64,000 nucleotides of DNA from Ensifer sesbaniae. Its GTDB lineage: Bacteria > Pseudomonadota > Alphaproteobacteria > Rhizobiales > Rhizobiaceae. The notes under the pieces were generated by a model. It saw only the letters and a list, made by a program, of their open reading frames with translations, was not told the DNA's origin and made no database searches. How positions within the stretch are numbered: the stretch's first letter is position 1; each line of letters begins with the position of its first letter. Shown here piece after piece: positions 11,881 through 22,316 of this stretch. The stretch is from assembly GCF_013283665.1 (NCBI RefSeq), contig NZ_JABEKU010000001.1, positions 2,719,594 to 2,783,593 on the forward strand. The letters run 5' to 3'. The position numbers were made by a program, and so were the translations under genes.

Positions 11881-11939
11881 ACTATGAAGTGCAGTCCGCC
11901 TCCCAGGACGGCACCACATCCATATCAGGAACCATGATA

Positions 11940-13250
11940 ATGACAGACGCGACAACCATCCTGTCGCCGAAGGACAATGCGTTGAGCCACGCGGCAGTGA
12001 ACTCCCCTGCCCGGGTGCTGTTCGCAAGCCTCGTCGGCACGACCATCGAATTCTTCGACTTCTACGTTTACGCCACAGCCGCGGTGCTCGTTTTCCCGCA
12101 CCTCTTCTTCCCCTCGGCCGATCCGACTTCGGCAATGCTGCAATCCTTCGCGACCTTCTCGATCGCCTTCTTCGCCCGCCCCTTCGGCGCCGTGGTCTTC
12201 GGCCATTTCGGCGACAAGGTCGGCCGCAAGGCGACCCTGGTTGCCGCGCTGATGACCATGGGCATCTCCACCGTCGTCATCGGTCTGCTGCCGACCTATG
12301 CGTCGATCGGCGTCGCCGCGCCGCTGCTTTTGGCGCTCTGCCGCTTCGGCCAGGGTCTCGGCCTCGGTGGTGAATGGGGCGGCGCCGTGCTGCTCGCCAC
12401 CGAAAACGCGCCCGAGGGCAAGCGCAGCTGGTACGCCATGTTCCCGCAGCTCGGCGCGCCGATCGGCTTCATCCTCTCGGCCGGCACCTTCCTGGTCCTC
12501 GGCGAAGTGATGAACGACGAAGCCTTCCTCGCCTGGGGCTGGCGCGTGCCCTTCATCGCCAGCATCCTGCTCGTCGCCGTCGGCCTCTATGTCCGCCTGA
12601 AGATCACCGAGACGCCGGAGTTCCAGAAAGCGGTCGACAAGCACGAGCGCGTGCAGGTGCCGATCGCCGAGATCTTGCGTTCGCACAAGCGCAGCCTGGT
12701 GCTCGGCACCTTCGTGGCGCTCGCAACCTTCGTGCTCTTCTATCTGATGACCGTCTTCTCGCTCTCCTGGGGCACGGCAAAGCTCGGTTATTCGCGTGAG
12801 CAGTTCCTGGTCGTGCAGATGACCGGCGTCGTCTTCTTCGGCCTGATGATCCCGGTTGCCGGCATCCTCTCGGACCGCTTCGGCCGCCGCCTGGTGCTGA
12901 TCCTTGCGACGATCGGCATCGGCGTCTTCGGCATCTTCATGGCCCCGCTGCTTTCTGGCGGCCTCGGCGGCGCCTTCCTGTTCTCGGTCATCGGCCTCGG
13001 TCTCATGGGCCTTACCTACGGCCCGATCGGCGCGGCGCTTGCCGCCCCCTTCCCGACCTCGGTGCGCTACACCGGCGCCTCGATGACCTTCAACCTCGCC
13101 GGCATCTTCGGCGCGTCGCTGGCGCCCTACATCGCCACCTGGCTCGCCACCAACTACAGCCTCGATTATGTCGGCTACTACCTGCTGGCCGCCGCCGCCG
13201 TCACGCTGCTGTGCCTGGTGCTGTCGACCGAAGAAGAGGTCTCCGCCTGA
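11940..13250 (+). CDS. MHS-family major facilitator transporter
   Basis: Twelve-segment inner-membrane proton symporter of the metabolite:H+ symporter (MHS) branch, which takes up small organic acids, betaines or osmolytes; the substrate cannot be read from sequence. The 436-residue protein shows the MHS start motif GTTIEFFDFYVYAT and the loop 2-3 motif RPFGAVVFGHFGDKVGRK. The later loop LSDRFGRR is also present. ATG 11940 is chosen because AGGA at 11927-11930 is at nine-base spacing; an ATG six bases earlier is nearly on top of that site. It is the only plus-strand gene inside the division cluster and ends facing murB across a shared hairpin. Confidence 0.93.
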   Translation: MTDATTILSPKDNALSHAAVNSPARVLFASLVGTTIEFFDFYVYATAAVLVFPHLFFPSADPTSAMLQSFATFSIAFFARPFGAVVFGHFGDKVGRKATLVAALMTMGISTVVIGLLPTYASIGVAAPLLLALCRFGQGLGLGGEWGGAVLLATENAPEGKRSWYAMFPQLGAPIGFILSAGTFLVLGEVMNDEAFLAWGWRVPFIASILLVAVGLYVRLKITETPEFQKAVDKHERVQVPIAEILRSHKRSLVLGTFVALATFVLFYLMTVFSLSWGTAKLGYSREQFLVVQMTGVVFFGLMIPVAGILSDRFGRRLVLILATIGIGVFGIFMAPLLSGGLGGAFLFSVIGLGLMGLTYGPIGAALAAPFPTSVRYTGASMTFNLAGIFGASLAPYIATWLATNYSLDYVGYYLLAAAAVTLLCLVLSTEEEVSA

Positions 13251-13289
13251 TTTCGGCTCGGCCCGCGCAGGCGCGGCCGACCACAAACA

Positions 13290-13323
13290 GGAAGGGCCGC
13301 AGCGTCTCCGCCACGGCCCTTCC
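13290..13323. terminator. Hairpin between convergent transporter and murB
   Basis: GGAAGGGCCG (13290-13299) pairs with CGGCCCTTCC (13314-13323) around a 14-base loop. It lies between two genes ending face to face, so it probably ends both transcripts. There is no long T-run on either side. Confidence 0.6.
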
Positions 13324-13340
13324 CTGATCGTCTCGCCACC

Positions 13341-14315
13341 TCAGGCGATGCCGCGGCCGAGGAATTCCTTGATCTCGTAGCCCGGCATGAAGTTGCCGAT
13401 GCGCTTGATTTCCCATTCGAGCCGCACGCCGGAATGTTCCAGCACGCGCTGGCGCACCGTCTCGCCAAGATATTCGAGCTCATAGCCGGTCGCCTGTCCG
13501 GTATTGATCATGAAATTGCAGTGCATCGGCGACATCTGCGCGCTGCCGATCATCAGACCGCGGCAGCCCGCCTCGTCGATCAGCTTCCAGGCCGAGTGAC
13601 CCTCCGGGTTCTTGAAGGTCGAGCCGCCGGTCTTCTCGCGGATCGGCTGCACCGTCTCGCGGTGGTGGCGCACGGCATCCATGTCGGTGCGGATCTTGTT
13701 CTTGTCCTCGGCGTAGCCCTCGAAGACCGCATGGGTGAAGATCAGATCCTTCGCCGCCGCCGAGTGGCGGTAGGCGTAGCCCATGTCGGCATTCGACAGC
13801 ACATGCTGCTTGCCGTGGCGGTCGACCGCATGAACCTCGACGACGCGCTCGCGCGTTTCCGAGCCGTTGGCGCCGGCATTCATGCGCAGCGCCCCGCCGA
13901 TCGAGCCGGGGATGCCATAGAAGAAATAGAAGCCGCCGATGCCGTGATCGAGCGCCATGGCCGCGATGTTCTTGTCCGGGCAGATGGCGCCGGCCTTGAT
14001 GCGGTTTTCGCCGACCAGTTCCAGATCACCGAAGCCCTTGGCCGAGAGGCGGATGACGACGCCGGGAATGCCGCCGTCGCGCACGAGCAGGTTCGAGCCG
14101 ACGCCGACGACCATGACCGGCACGTCTTCCGGAACGAGCTTCAGGAAGGTGACGAGATCATCCGTGTCATGCGGCTGGAACATCAGCTCGGCAAGACCGC
14201 CGGCGCGGAACCAGGTGACGCGATCCATCGGCGCATCGGGCGTAATGCGGCCACGAACGGCGCTGACACCGCTTCCGAGCGCATCGAGTAGTTTCTGACC
14301 GTTGACCTGTTTCAT
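13341..14315 (-). CDS. murB: UDP-N-acetylenolpyruvoylglucosamine reductase MurB
   Basis: FAD enzyme that reduces UDP-GlcNAc-enolpyruvate to UDP-MurNAc with NADPH. The 324-residue protein has the FAD-binding segments [13 protein letters not shown] and [14 protein letters not shown], and [20 protein letters not shown]. The [18 protein letters not shown] segment carries the proton-donating serine of type II MurB. ATG 14315 has AGGAA eight bases upstream. It starts two bases after the murC stop, so the two are cotranscribed. It is the last gene of the upstream half of the dcw cluster. Confidence 0.97.
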   Translation of the reverse strand: MKQVNGQKLLDALGSGVSAVRGRITPDAPMDRVTWFRAGGLAELMFQPHDTDDLVTFLKLVPEDVPVMVVGVGSNLLVRDGGIPGVVIRLSAKGFGDLELVGENRIKAGAICPDKNIAAMALDHGIGGFYFFYGIPGSIGGALRMNAGANGSETRERVVEVHAVDRHGKQHVLSNADMGYAYRHSAAAKDLIFTHAVFEGYAEDKNKIRTDMDAVRHHRETVQPIREKTGGSTFKNPEGHSAWKLIDEAGCRGLMIGSAQMSPMHCNFMINTGQATGYELEYLGETVRQRVLEHSGVRLEWEIKRIGNFMPGYEIKEFLGRGIA

Positions 14316-14317
14316 GC

Positions 14318-15727
14318 TCAAATTCCTGAAATATCCGCGAGTTCCTTAGGCAGGGCAGCCGCCCAGTAGGTGATGCTGCCAGCCCCCAAGAGAACCACAA
14401 AATCGCCGGGCTGCGCAATCTTGCTGACAACAGGCGCAATTGCTTCCGGACCGGCGACGTAACGGGCGTCACGATGGCCGCCGGCCTTGATGCGATCCAC
14501 CAGCTCCTCGGAGGTTGCACCCGGGATCGGGTCTTCGCCGGCCGCATAGACCGGCGCGATCAGGACCGTGTCGGCATCGTTGAAGCAGGAGGAAAATTCC
14601 TCGAACAGGCTCGAAAGGCGGCTATAGCGATGCGGCTGGTGCACGGCAATGATCCGGCCCTGGCAGGCCTCGCGCGCTGCCTTCAGCACCGCCTTGATCT
14701 CGACCGGATGGTGGCCGTAGTCGTCATAGACGCGCACGCCGTTCCATTTGCCGGTAAGCGTGAAGCGGCGCTTGACCCCGCCGAAGGAGGCGAGCCCCTT
14801 GGCGATCGCCTCCGGGCTGATGCCAAGGCGTTGGGCGACGGCGATGGCGGCCGTCGCGTTGGAGACATTGTGACGGCCCGGCATCGGCAGCGTGAGATCC
14901 TTCATCTCGATCACCTGGCCGGTGCGGCGGCGGCGGATCTCGATGTCGAAGATGGAGGTGCCGTTGTCCATGCGGATGTTGTGGAAACGCACGTCGGCCT
15001 GCGGGTTCTCGCCATAGGTGACGACCTTGCGATCCTCGATCTTGGCGACCATGGCCTGCACTTCCGGATGGTCGAGGCAGAGCACGCCGAAGCCGTAGAA
15101 GGGCACGTTCTCGACGAACTGGCGGAAGGCCGCGCGCACCGCGTCGAAATTGCCGTAGTGGTCGAGATGTTCGGGGTCGATGTTGGTGACGATGGCGACA
15201 TCGGCCGGCAGCTTCAGGAAGGTGCCGTCGGATTCGTCGGCCTCCACCACCATCCACTCGCCCTCGCCCATGCGGGCATTGGTGCCATAGGCGTTGATGA
15301 TGCCGCCGTTGATGACGGTCGGATCGAGCCCGCCGGCCTCGAGCAGCGCCGCGACCATGGAGGTCGTCGTCGTCTTGCCATGCGTGCCGCCGATCGCGAT
15401 CGCGTTGCGGAAGCGCATCAGTTCGGCGAGCATTTCGGCGCGGCGCACGACGGGCAGGAATTTTTCGCGCGCGGCAATCAGCTCCGGATTGTTCTTCTTG
15501 ATCGCGGTCGAGACGACGATCACCTCGGCGTCGCCGATGTTCTCGGCCTTGTGGCCGACGAAGACCTCGATGCCCTTGGCGCGCAGGCGCTGCACATTGG
15601 CGCTATCGGCCTGGTCGGAGCCCTGGACGCGATGGCCGAGATTGTGCAGCACCTCGGCAATACCGCTCATGCCGATGCCGCCGATACCGATGAAATGGAC
15701 CAGCCCGATGGTTTTCGGCATTTTCAT
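14318..15727 (-). CDS. murC: UDP-N-acetylmuramate--L-alanine ligase MurC
   Basis: Adds L-alanine to UDP-MurNAc, the first amino acid of the stem peptide. The 469-residue protein opens with a dinucleotide-like fold ([18 protein letters not shown]). The Mur-ligase P-loop GTHGKTTTT is at about 112-120, followed by [10 protein letters not shown] and [14 protein letters not shown]. The C-terminal domain has [10 protein letters not shown] and [11 protein letters not shown] 15727 overlaps the murG stop by four bases (ATGA), with AGGGAAA upstream. A longer in-frame opening that runs back through murG is read-through of the murG antisense frame, not a fusion. Confidence 0.97.
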   Translation of the reverse strand: MKMPKTIGLVHFIGIGGIGMSGIAEVLHNLGHRVQGSDQADSANVQRLRAKGIEVFVGHKAENIGDAEVIVVSTAIKKNNPELIAAREKFLPVVRRAEMLAELMRFRNAIAIGGTHGKTTTTSMVAALLEAGGLDPTVINGGIINAYGTNARMGEGEWMVVEADESDGTFLKLPADVAIVTNIDPEHLDHYGNFDAVRAAFRQFVENVPFYGFGVLCLDHPEVQAMVAKIEDRKVVTYGENPQADVRFHNIRMDNGTSIFDIEIRRRRTGQVIEMKDLTLPMPGRHNVSNATAAIAVAQRLGISPEAIAKGLASFGGVKRRFTLTGKWNGVRVYDDYGHHPVEIKAVLKAAREACQGRIIAVHQPHRYSRLSSLFEEFSSCFNDADTVLIAPVYAAGEDPIPGATSEELVDRIKAGGHRDARYVAGPEAIAPVVSKIAQPGDFVVLLGAGSITYWAAALPKELADISGI

Positions 15728-16848
15728 GAGCGTGTTTCCCTGAATTTCTCGACTGTCAAACCGCTGGCAATAGCCTCTACGAGGGATGCAAGCAAGCTCG
15801 CTGCGTCCGGCTTGCCGGTTTCCCGGGCGTTTGCTGCCATCTGCGCGAGCGATTGTGGATTGTCGACCGCATCCTTGAGGATGCCGGCGAGACGATCTGC
15901 CGTCAGTTCGGACTGGGCGATCACCCGCGCGCCGCCCTTGGCGGCGAGTGCTGCGGCATTGGCGGCCTGGTCGTGATCGAGCGCGTAGGGATAGGGCACC
16001 AGGATCGCCGGACGGCCGATGACCGAAAGCTCCGAAACCGTCGAGGCGCCGGAGCGGCAAATGACGAGTTGCGCGCCGGCAATGCGTTCGGCCATGTCGG
16101 TGAAGAAAGGCGAGACCTCGGCCGGCACGCCGAGCTTCTCGTAGGTCGCGATCACGCCGTCCTTGTCTTCCGGCCGCGCCTGCTGCGTGACCTTGAGCCG
16201 GTGGCGAACGGCATCGTCCAGCCGGCAGATCGCCTGCGGGATCGCCTTGGAGAAAAATTGCGCGCCCTGGCTGCCGCCGAAGACGACGAGATGGAACGGC
16301 GCTTCGCCTGTTGCAGCGGCATACGGCGTGCTGGCCGCGGCGAGCACCGCCGGGCGAACCGGATTGCCGGTTGTCACGGTCTTGGCGGCAAAGGCGCCGG
16401 TACCCTCCGGCAGGAAACCGCCGGCGATCGCCTTGACGCGGGACGCCAGCGCTTTGTTGGCCCGGCCCATGACCGCATTCTGCTCGTGGATCAGGGACGG
16501 CACGCCCATGCCGGTTGCGGCCAGCAGCGGCGGCACGGTCGGATAACCGCCGAAGCCGACGACGGCCTTCGGCTTCAGCCGCGCGATCAGTCGGCGTGCG
16601 GCGCGCATGCCGGTCCAAAGCGTCCACAGCGACTTCGCCACGCTGATCGGGTTCTTCGAGCCGATCGTCGCCGAGGGCACGACATGCACCTCGTCGGCCG
16701 GGAACTTGCCGGCATAGCGCTCGGCGCGGCTGTCGGTGACGAGATGCACCGAATAGCCCTTGGCTTTCAGTTCGTGGGCCAGCGCCTCCGCCGGAAAGAG
16801 ATGGCCGCCGGTACCGCCGGCGGCAAGCAGGATGATGCCTTTAGTCAT
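15724..16848 (-). CDS. murG: Lipid II synthase MurG (GlcNAc transferase)
   Basis: Peripheral membrane glycosyltransferase (GT28) that adds GlcNAc to lipid I to give lipid II. The 374-residue protein has the N-terminal glycine loop [16 protein letters not shown], the second G-loop [26 protein letters not shown] and a C-terminal UDP-GlcNAc site with [25 protein letters not shown]. Length and motifs are standard. It lies three bases after ftsW and overlaps murC by four bases, so ftsW-murG-murC-murB is tightly coupled. Confidence 0.97.
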   Translation of the reverse strand: MTKGIILLAAGGTGGHLFPAEALAHELKAKGYSVHLVTDSRAERYAGKFPADEVHVVPSATIGSKNPISVAKSLWTLWTGMRAARRLIARLKPKAVVGFGGYPTVPPLLAATGMGVPSLIHEQNAVMGRANKALASRVKAIAGGFLPEGTGAFAAKTVTTGNPVRPAVLAAASTPYAAATGEAPFHLVVFGGSQGAQFFSKAIPQAICRLDDAVRHRLKVTQQARPEDKDGVIATYEKLGVPAEVSPFFTDMAERIAGAQLVICRSGASTVSELSVIGRPAILVPYPYALDHDQAANAAALAAKGGARVIAQSELTADRLAGILKDAVDNPQSLAQMAANARETGKPDAASLLASLVEAIASGLTVEKFRETRS

Positions 16849-16851
16849 GTT

Positions 16852-18006
16852 TTACTCCGCCGGCACGCCAATGCCGGACCGAAACAGGCTGCGCTCCACG
16901 GCGCGCTTCTCCGGGCGGTGACGCGTCAGCGCCAGGATGAAGCCGGCGGTGACGCAGATCGCCACCATGGACGAGCCACCATAGGAGATCAGCGGCAGGG
17001 TCATGCCCTTGGCCGGAAGCAGTTCGAGGTTCACGCCGATGTTGATCATCGACTGGATGCCGATCTGGAGAACCAGGCCGGCAACGGCGAACCGGTTGAA
17101 GTCGTTGCGCTCGCGGAAAGCGTGGTTGAGGCCGCGCATCACCAGGAAGGCGAAGATCAGCACGATGACCATGCAGAAGACGATGCCGAATTCCTCGGCC
17201 GCAACGGAGAAGACGAAGTCGGTGTGGCTGTCCGGGATGATGCGCTTGACGATGCCCTCGCCCGGACCGCGCCCGAACCAGTCGCCGCGGATGATCGCCT
17301 CGCGTGCCGTGTCCATCTGGAAGGTATCGCCCTCGCCCGTCAGGAACTTGTCGATACGGGCCGCCACGTGCGGCAGCATCGTATAGGCGACGAAGAAGCC
17401 GCCGAGCGCCGCGCTGCCGAGCAGGATGATCCAGAGCCAGGGCATGCCGGCCATGAAGAACATTCCGCCCCAGACCGCGGTCGTCAGGATCGTCTGGCCA
17501 AGGTCGGGCTGGGCGACGAGAAGCGCTGCGACGATGCCGAAGAGCAGGATGGCAAAGAGATTGCCCGGGATTTCCGGCTGGCGCGCGTGCTCGGAAAAGA
17601 GCCAGGCGCAGACGACGACGAAAGCCGGCTTCATGAATTCCGACGGCTGGATCGAAATGCCGGCGATCGAAAGCCAGCGCATCGAACCCTTCACCTCTTC
17701 GCCGATGAAGAGCACCAGCACCATCATCGCGAGCGACCCGCCGAGAAGCAGGATCGCGGCGCGCCTGACCTGGCGCGGCGAGAGGAAGGAGATGCCGACC
17801 ATCACCACAAGCGAAGGCAGCAGGAAGAGCGCGTGGCGCTTGACGAAGTGGAAGCTGTCGAGGCCGATGCGCTCGGCGACCGCGGGGCTTGCGGCGAAGG
17901 ACAGCATGAAGCCGACGCCCATCAACAGGATGAAGGTCGCCAGGAAGAACCTGTCGATCGTCCAGAACCAGTCGGCCACGGGGCCACGTTCGGCTCGGCT
18001 TACCAT
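16852..18006 (-). CDS. ftsW: Septal peptidoglycan glycosyltransferase FtsW
   Basis: SEDS-family polytopic membrane protein that polymerises glycan strands at the septum together with FtsI. The 384-residue protein has about ten hydrophobic segments. SEDS hallmarks are GSMRWLSIAGISIQPSEFMKPAF, HTDFVFSVAAEEFG and the C-terminal GMTLPLISYGGSSM. It sits between murD (103-base gap) and murG (3-base gap). Confidence 0.97.
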   Translation of the reverse strand: MVSRAERGPVADWFWTIDRFFLATFILLMGVGFMLSFAASPAVAERIGLDSFHFVKRHALFLLPSLVVMVGISFLSPRQVRRAAILLLGGSLAMMVLVLFIGEEVKGSMRWLSIAGISIQPSEFMKPAFVVVCAWLFSEHARQPEIPGNLFAILLFGIVAALLVAQPDLGQTILTTAVWGGMFFMAGMPWLWIILLGSAALGGFFVAYTMLPHVAARIDKFLTGEGDTFQMDTAREAIIRGDWFGRGPGEGIVKRIIPDSHTDFVFSVAAEEFGIVFCMVIVLIFAFLVMRGLNHAFRERNDFNRFAVAGLVLQIGIQSMINIGVNLELLPAKGMTLPLISYGGSSMVAICVTAGFILALTRHRPEKRAVERSLFRSGIGVPAE

Positions 18007-18109
18007 CTTGTCAGTCCCCTTCTCCGGCGCCCGTCGCGCCCCACGTCCGAAACCTCGGCATCACGTCCGCTTGGCCCTCGCGCCGGATGGCGCGCTGGAC
18101 CGGGCGGCG

Positions 18110-19501
18110 TCAGATCAGCATCGTCACGCCTTCGATCGCGCGCACATGGCCGACGAAGGCATCGCCGCGCACCTCGAAGTTCTTATACTGGTCGAAGCTT
18201 GCGCAAGCCGGGGATAGCATCACCGCCGAAGGGCCGGCTTCGTCCTTGCCGGCCTCGGCCGCCGCGTGTGCCACCGCCTGCTCCAGCGTGCCCGAAATCT
18301 CGTAGGGCACCGCTTCGCCGAGCGTCGCCGCAAAGGCCGGCGCCGCCTCGCCGATCAGGTAGGCCTTGACGATCTTCGGGAAGAACGGCGCAAGCGTCGT
18401 GATGCCGCCCTCTTTCGGCAGGCCGCCGGCAATCCAGTAGATCCGCTCGTAGCTCGAAAGCGCCGGGGCCGCTGCATCCGCATTGGTCGCCTTGCTGTCG
18501 TTGACGAAGACGACCGCGCCCTTGCGTCCAACCGGCTGCATGCGGTGCTTGAGGCCCGGGAAGCTCTTGAGCCCGGCGCGGATCTCCGCCTCGCTGACGC
18601 CGACCGCGAGGCAGGCGGCAATGGCCGCCGCCGCGTTCTGGGCATTGTGGCCGCCGCGCAGCGTCTGGATGCCGTCGAGATCGACGAACAGGCTCGCCGT
18701 GCCGCCTTCGGCTCTCATGATGCGCGAGCCTTCGGCATAGAGACCATTGGCGAGCACATGGCGGCGCGAGATGCGCACCGTCCTCGTGCCGGCGCGCTCC
18801 ACCCGATCGGCAATCAGCGCTGAGAAGCTGTCATCGACGCCGACAATGGCCGTGCCGCTGCCGGCGACCAGCCGCTCCTTGATGTCGGCGTAATGCTGCA
18901 TCGTGCCGTGGCGATCAAGATGATCAGGCGTCAAGTTGAGCAGGATCCCGGCGGTCGGGTTCAGCGTCGGCGCCAGGTCGATCTGGTAGGACGAGCACTC
19001 GACCACATAGAAGCGACCGGCTTTCGGTGACTCGAGGGTCAGCACCGCCGTGCCGATGTTGCCGCCGAGCTGGGTATCGCGGCCGCTTTCCCTGAGGATA
19101 TGGGCGATCAGCGCCGTCGTCGTCGATTTGCCATTGGTGCCGGTAATGGCGATGAAGGGGCAATCGGGCGAGTGCGCCCGGCGCTCGCGCACGAAGAGCT
19201 CCACGTCGCCGATGATCTCGACGCCGGCTGCATGGGCGAGATCCACCGTCCAGTGCGGCTTCGGATGGGTGAGCGGCACGCCGGGCGAAAGTACGAAGGC
19301 GGCAAAAGCGGCCCACTCGACCGTGCGCAGGTCCGCCGTCGGCACGCCGGCGGCCGCAGCCTTCGCGACGCTATCCGGATTGTCGTCCCAGGCGGTGACC
19401 TCGGCGCCGCCGGCGACCAGTGCCTCGGCCGTCGCAAGCCCCGAACCGCCAAGACCGAAGAGAGCGACCTTCCTACCCCTAAATGTGGTGACCGGGATCA
19501 T
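18110..19501 (-). CDS. murD: UDP-N-acetylmuramoylalanine--D-glutamate ligase MurD
   Basis: Adds D-glutamate to UDP-MurNAc-L-Ala. The 463-residue protein opens with [19 protein letters not shown]. The Mur P-loop is [11 protein letters not shown] (near 117-127), then GNIGTAVL, the ECSSYQID segment, [14 protein letters not shown] and a C-terminal domain with [13 protein letters not shown]. It starts eight bases after the mraY stop, so the two are cotranscribed. Confidence 0.97.
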   Translation of the reverse strand: MIPVTTFRGRKVALFGLGGSGLATAEALVAGGAEVTAWDDNPDSVAKAAAAGVPTADLRTVEWAAFAAFVLSPGVPLTHPKPHWTVDLAHAAGVEIIGDVELFVRERRAHSPDCPFIAITGTNGKSTTTALIAHILRESGRDTQLGGNIGTAVLTLESPKAGRFYVVECSSYQIDLAPTLNPTAGILLNLTPDHLDRHGTMQHYADIKERLVAGSGTAIVGVDDSFSALIADRVERAGTRTVRISRRHVLANGLYAEGSRIMRAEGGTASLFVDLDGIQTLRGGHNAQNAAAAIAACLAVGVSEAEIRAGLKSFPGLKHRMQPVGRKGAVVFVNDSKATNADAAAPALSSYERIYWIAGGLPKEGGITTLAPFFPKIVKAYLIGEAAPAFAATLGEAVPYEISGTLEQAVAHAAAEAGKDEAGPSAVMLSPACASFDQYKNFEVRGDAFVGHVRAIEGVTMLI

Positions 19502-19508
19502 CGTCCAC

Positions 19509-20609
19509 TCACCGCAGCTTGAGGGTGGAGAGGCCGATCATCGCCAGGATGACGGCAATGATCCAGAAGCGGATCACGACCTGGCTCTCGGTCCAGCCCT
19601 TCTTTTCGAAGTGATGGTGGATCGGCGCCATCAGGAAGACACGGCGGCCGGTGCGCTTGAACCAGAAGACCTGGATGATGACCGACAGCGTCTCCATGAC
19701 GAAGAGGCCGCCGATAATGACCATGACGATCTCGTGCTTGACGGCGACGGCGACGGTGCCGATCAGGCCGCCGAGCGCCAGCGAACCGGTGTCGCCCATG
19801 AAGATTGCCGCCGGCGGCGCGTTGAACCAGAGGAAACCGAGACCGGCGCCGATGACGGCGCCAAGGATCACGGCGAGCTCGCCGGTGCCCGGCACGAAAT
19901 GGATCTGCAGGTAGTTGGCGAAGACGGCGTTACCGGCGAGATAGGAGATCAGGCCGAAGGCGGCCGCCGCGATCATGACCGGCACGATCGCAAGGCCGTC
20001 GAGACCATCGGTCAGGTTCACGGCATTGCCGGCGCCGACGATGACGAAGCCGCCGAACAGCACGAAGAAATAGCCGAGATTGAGGATGAGGTCCTTGAAG
20101 AAGGGGAACGTGACCGAGGAGCCGAAGGTGGAACCGGCCGCACCGCTCGAAAGCGAGGCCTGCATCATGAAGAACACGGCAATCGCCGCGATCACGAATT
20201 CGATGCCGAGGCGCGCCTTGCCGGAGAAGCCCTTCTCCGATTGCTTGGTGACCTTGAGGTAGTCGTCATAAAAGCCGATGGCGCCGAAGCCGAGCGTGAC
20301 GAGCAGGGTCGAGACCACATAGACGCTCGAAAGATCGGCCCAGAGCAGCGACGAGACGACGATGCCGGCGAGGATCATCAGGCCGCCCATGGTCGGCGTG
20401 CCGGCCTTCTTGAAATGCGTCTGCGGCCCGTCGGCGCGGATCGGCTGGCCCTTGCCCTGGCGGATGCGCAGCGAGGCGATCATGGCCGGGCCGAACAGGA
20501 AGACGATCATGGCCGAGGTGAAGAGCGCCGCACCCGTGCGGAAGGTGATGTAGCGAAAGAGATTGAAAAACTGAAAGTGGTCCGCCAGTTCCACGAGCCA
20601 TATGAGCAT
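19509..20609 (-). CDS. mraY: Phospho-MurNAc-pentapeptide transferase MraY
   Basis: Integral-membrane enzyme that transfers phospho-MurNAc-pentapeptide to undecaprenyl phosphate, making lipid I. The 366-residue protein has about ten membrane segments. Hallmarks are [15 protein letters not shown], the aspartate-rich [31 protein letters not shown] and the [19 protein letters not shown] loop. Between murF and this gene is a 266-base gap holding a family A repeat. The murF-mraY junction is therefore the loosest in the upstream half of the cluster. Confidence 0.98.
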   Translation of the reverse strand: MLIWLVELADHFQFFNLFRYITFRTGAALFTSAMIVFLFGPAMIASLRIRQGKGQPIRADGPQTHFKKAGTPTMGGLMILAGIVVSSLLWADLSSVYVVSTLLVTLGFGAIGFYDDYLKVTKQSEKGFSGKARLGIEFVIAAIAVFFMMQASLSSGAAGSTFGSSVTFPFFKDLILNLGYFFVLFGGFVIVGAGNAVNLTDGLDGLAIVPVMIAAAAFGLISYLAGNAVFANYLQIHFVPGTGELAVILGAVIGAGLGFLWFNAPPAAIFMGDTGSLALGGLIGTVAVAVKHEIVMVIIGGLFVMETLSVIIQVFWFKRTGRRVFLMAPIHHHFEKKGWTESQVVIRFWIIAVILAMIGLSTLKLR

Positions 20610-20678
20610 AAGGGACCTTTCCCCAAAGGTTTAGTAATACACGTCGTCCAACAGAATCATCTGAAAAACGATACGCAT

Positions 20679-20783
20679 TACAGCGCCGCGCGTCTAACTG
20701 GACGCGCAAAGGTCGCTGCAACATTTTGGTCCGCTGCATGATTTTGCCCTTAAATCGATTCCGATTTAACGAATTATGCAGCA
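20679..20783 (-). repeat. Repeat family A, full-length copy (R2) inside the dcw cluster
   Basis: Minus-orientation copy with both modules. Module 1 is a TGCTGCAT/ATGCAGC outer stem around TTAAATCG/CGATTTAA arms. Module 2 runs TTGCAGCGACC, TTTGCGCGTC, then GACGCGCGGCGCTGTA. It fills most of the 266-base gap between murF and mraY and lies within any mRNA spanning the junction. Confidence 0.85.
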
Positions 20784-20875
20784 GCATGCGAAAGTGTCAG
20801 GGCGCGCCCGCCTAACTCCAGGCCGTATCTACGGCGCCTGTCATGGGCGGCAGTGCCGGCACTGTTTCGCGCCGG

Positions 20876-22315
20876 CTATCCCTCGGCCCCGGATCCTTCG
20901 GCTTGCGCCGCCGGATAGGCTTCGATCAGTGCCTGCACGATCTTGGCGCAACCGGTCCCCTTCGACGACTTGACCATGACGACGTCGCCGGGCGCCACTG
21001 CGGCCAGCGCGTAGGACTTCAGGTCCTCGACGCTCTCGCGGTAGATCACGGAGACTTCCGGCGGCAGAGCATCACGCAGATGCGCCATCAAAGGTCCGGC
21101 AAGCCAGACGTCGGTGATCCCGGCCTCGATCAGCGGACGGGCGAGTGCCGCATGCACCTCGGCGGCATGTTCGCCCATCTCCAGCATGTCGCCGAGCACG
21201 GCGACACGGCGGCCGCCGGCCGGCGGTTCGCTGTCGCGCAGCAGCGCAATCGCCGCCCGCATCGAGCTCGGATTGGCATTGTAGCTCTCGTCGATCAGCT
21301 TCAGCGTGCCGGTCCCGATCGCAAGCGTATGGCGCCGGCCCCTGCCCGTTTCGGCCTGCATGGTCGCAAGCGCCGAAGCCGCATAGTCGAGATCGGCACC
21401 GGCAAGCTTCACCGCCGCCAGAACCGCAACGGCGTTTTCCGCGATGTGCCGTCCGGGCGCCCCGATCGCCACTTCCAGCGTGCGACCGCCAATGCCCGCC
21501 CAGAGAATGGAGCCTTCCGGACCGCCGCTGAACTCGACCAGCCGGAATTCAGCCTTTGGATTGGCACCGAAGGAATGGATATGGCTGACGCCGGCCGCGG
21601 CCGCCGCGTTTTCCAGAAGCTTGTACTGCGGGCTGTCATGAATGATCAGCGCATGGCCGCCATTGACGACGCCCTCGAAGATCTCGGCCTTGGCCTCGGC
21701 AATTTGGTCGAGACTCTCGAAATTGCCGAGATGGGCGGCGGCGATGCTCGTCACCATGGCCACATGCGGCCGCACCATGGCGGTCAGCGGCCGGATCTCG
21801 CCCGGATGGTTCATGCCGATCTCGAAGATACCGAAATCGGTTGCCTCGGGCATGCGCGCCAGCGTCAGCGGCACGCCCCAGTGATTGTTGAAGGAGGCGA
21901 CCGAAGCATGCACGCGGCCCTGGGGCTTGAGCACATGGCGCAGCATCTCCTTGGTCGTGGTCTTGCCGACCGAACCGGTGACGGCAATGATCTTGGCGGC
22001 GCTGCGGTCGCGCGCGGCACAGCCGAGACGGATCATCGCTTCGAGCACGTCGTCGACGACGATCATCGGTGCATTCAATCGTCCGAGCGCCGGCAGCTTG
22101 CCTTCGCTGACGACGAGCACCGCCGCGCCGTTGGCGAGCGCGATGCCGGCATAGTCGTGGCCATCGACCCGGTCGCCCTTGATCGCGAAGAAGGCTTCGC
22201 CCTTGCCGATCGAACGGCTGTCGATGGAGATCCCGCTGATGCCTTCAGGCAGGCTGCCGACCGGCCGGCCGTTCATCGCGGCCAGGAGATCGCTGCTTGT
22301 CCAGAGCCAGTTCAA
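20876..22315 (-). CDS. murF: UDP-MurNAc-tripeptide--D-Ala-D-Ala ligase MurF (TTG start)
   Basis: Adds D-Ala-D-Ala to complete the pentapeptide precursor, using the product of Ddl. The 479-residue protein has SIDSRSIGKGEAFFAIKG, the P-loop VTGSVGKTTTKEM, NNHWGVPLTLAR, FEIGMNHPGEI and DESYNANPSSMRAA, all typical of MurF. I place the start at TTG 22315, one base after the murE stop, because GGGAGG lies eight bases upstream and the protein then begins LNWLWTSSDL as expected. An upstream in-frame start inside murE would give an unsupported extension. Confidence 0.96.
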   Translation of the reverse strand: MNWLWTSSDLLAAMNGRPVGSLPEGISGISIDSRSIGKGEAFFAIKGDRVDGHDYAGIALANGAAVLVVSEGKLPALGRLNAPMIVVDDVLEAMIRLGCAARDRSAAKIIAVTGSVGKTTTKEMLRHVLKPQGRVHASVASFNNHWGVPLTLARMPEATDFGIFEIGMNHPGEIRPLTAMVRPHVAMVTSIAAAHLGNFESLDQIAEAKAEIFEGVVNGGHALIIHDSPQYKLLENAAAAAGVSHIHSFGANPKAEFRLVEFSGGPEGSILWAGIGGRTLEVAIGAPGRHIAENAVAVLAAVKLAGADLDYAASALATMQAETGRGRRHTLAIGTGTLKLIDESYNANPSSMRAAIALLRDSEPPAGGRRVAVLGDMLEMGEHAAEVHAALARPLIEAGITDVWLAGPLMAHLRDALPPEVSVIYRESVEDLKSYALAAVAPGDVVMVKSSKGTGCAKIVQALIEAYPAAQAEGSGAEG

Positions 22316-22316
22316 A

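Noticed and set aside
14318-16627. Apparent 769-residue MurC with an N-terminal extension over murG
   Set aside because: The extra 300 residues are an out-of-frame reading of murG; murC has its own ATG and ribosome site overlapping the murG stop.
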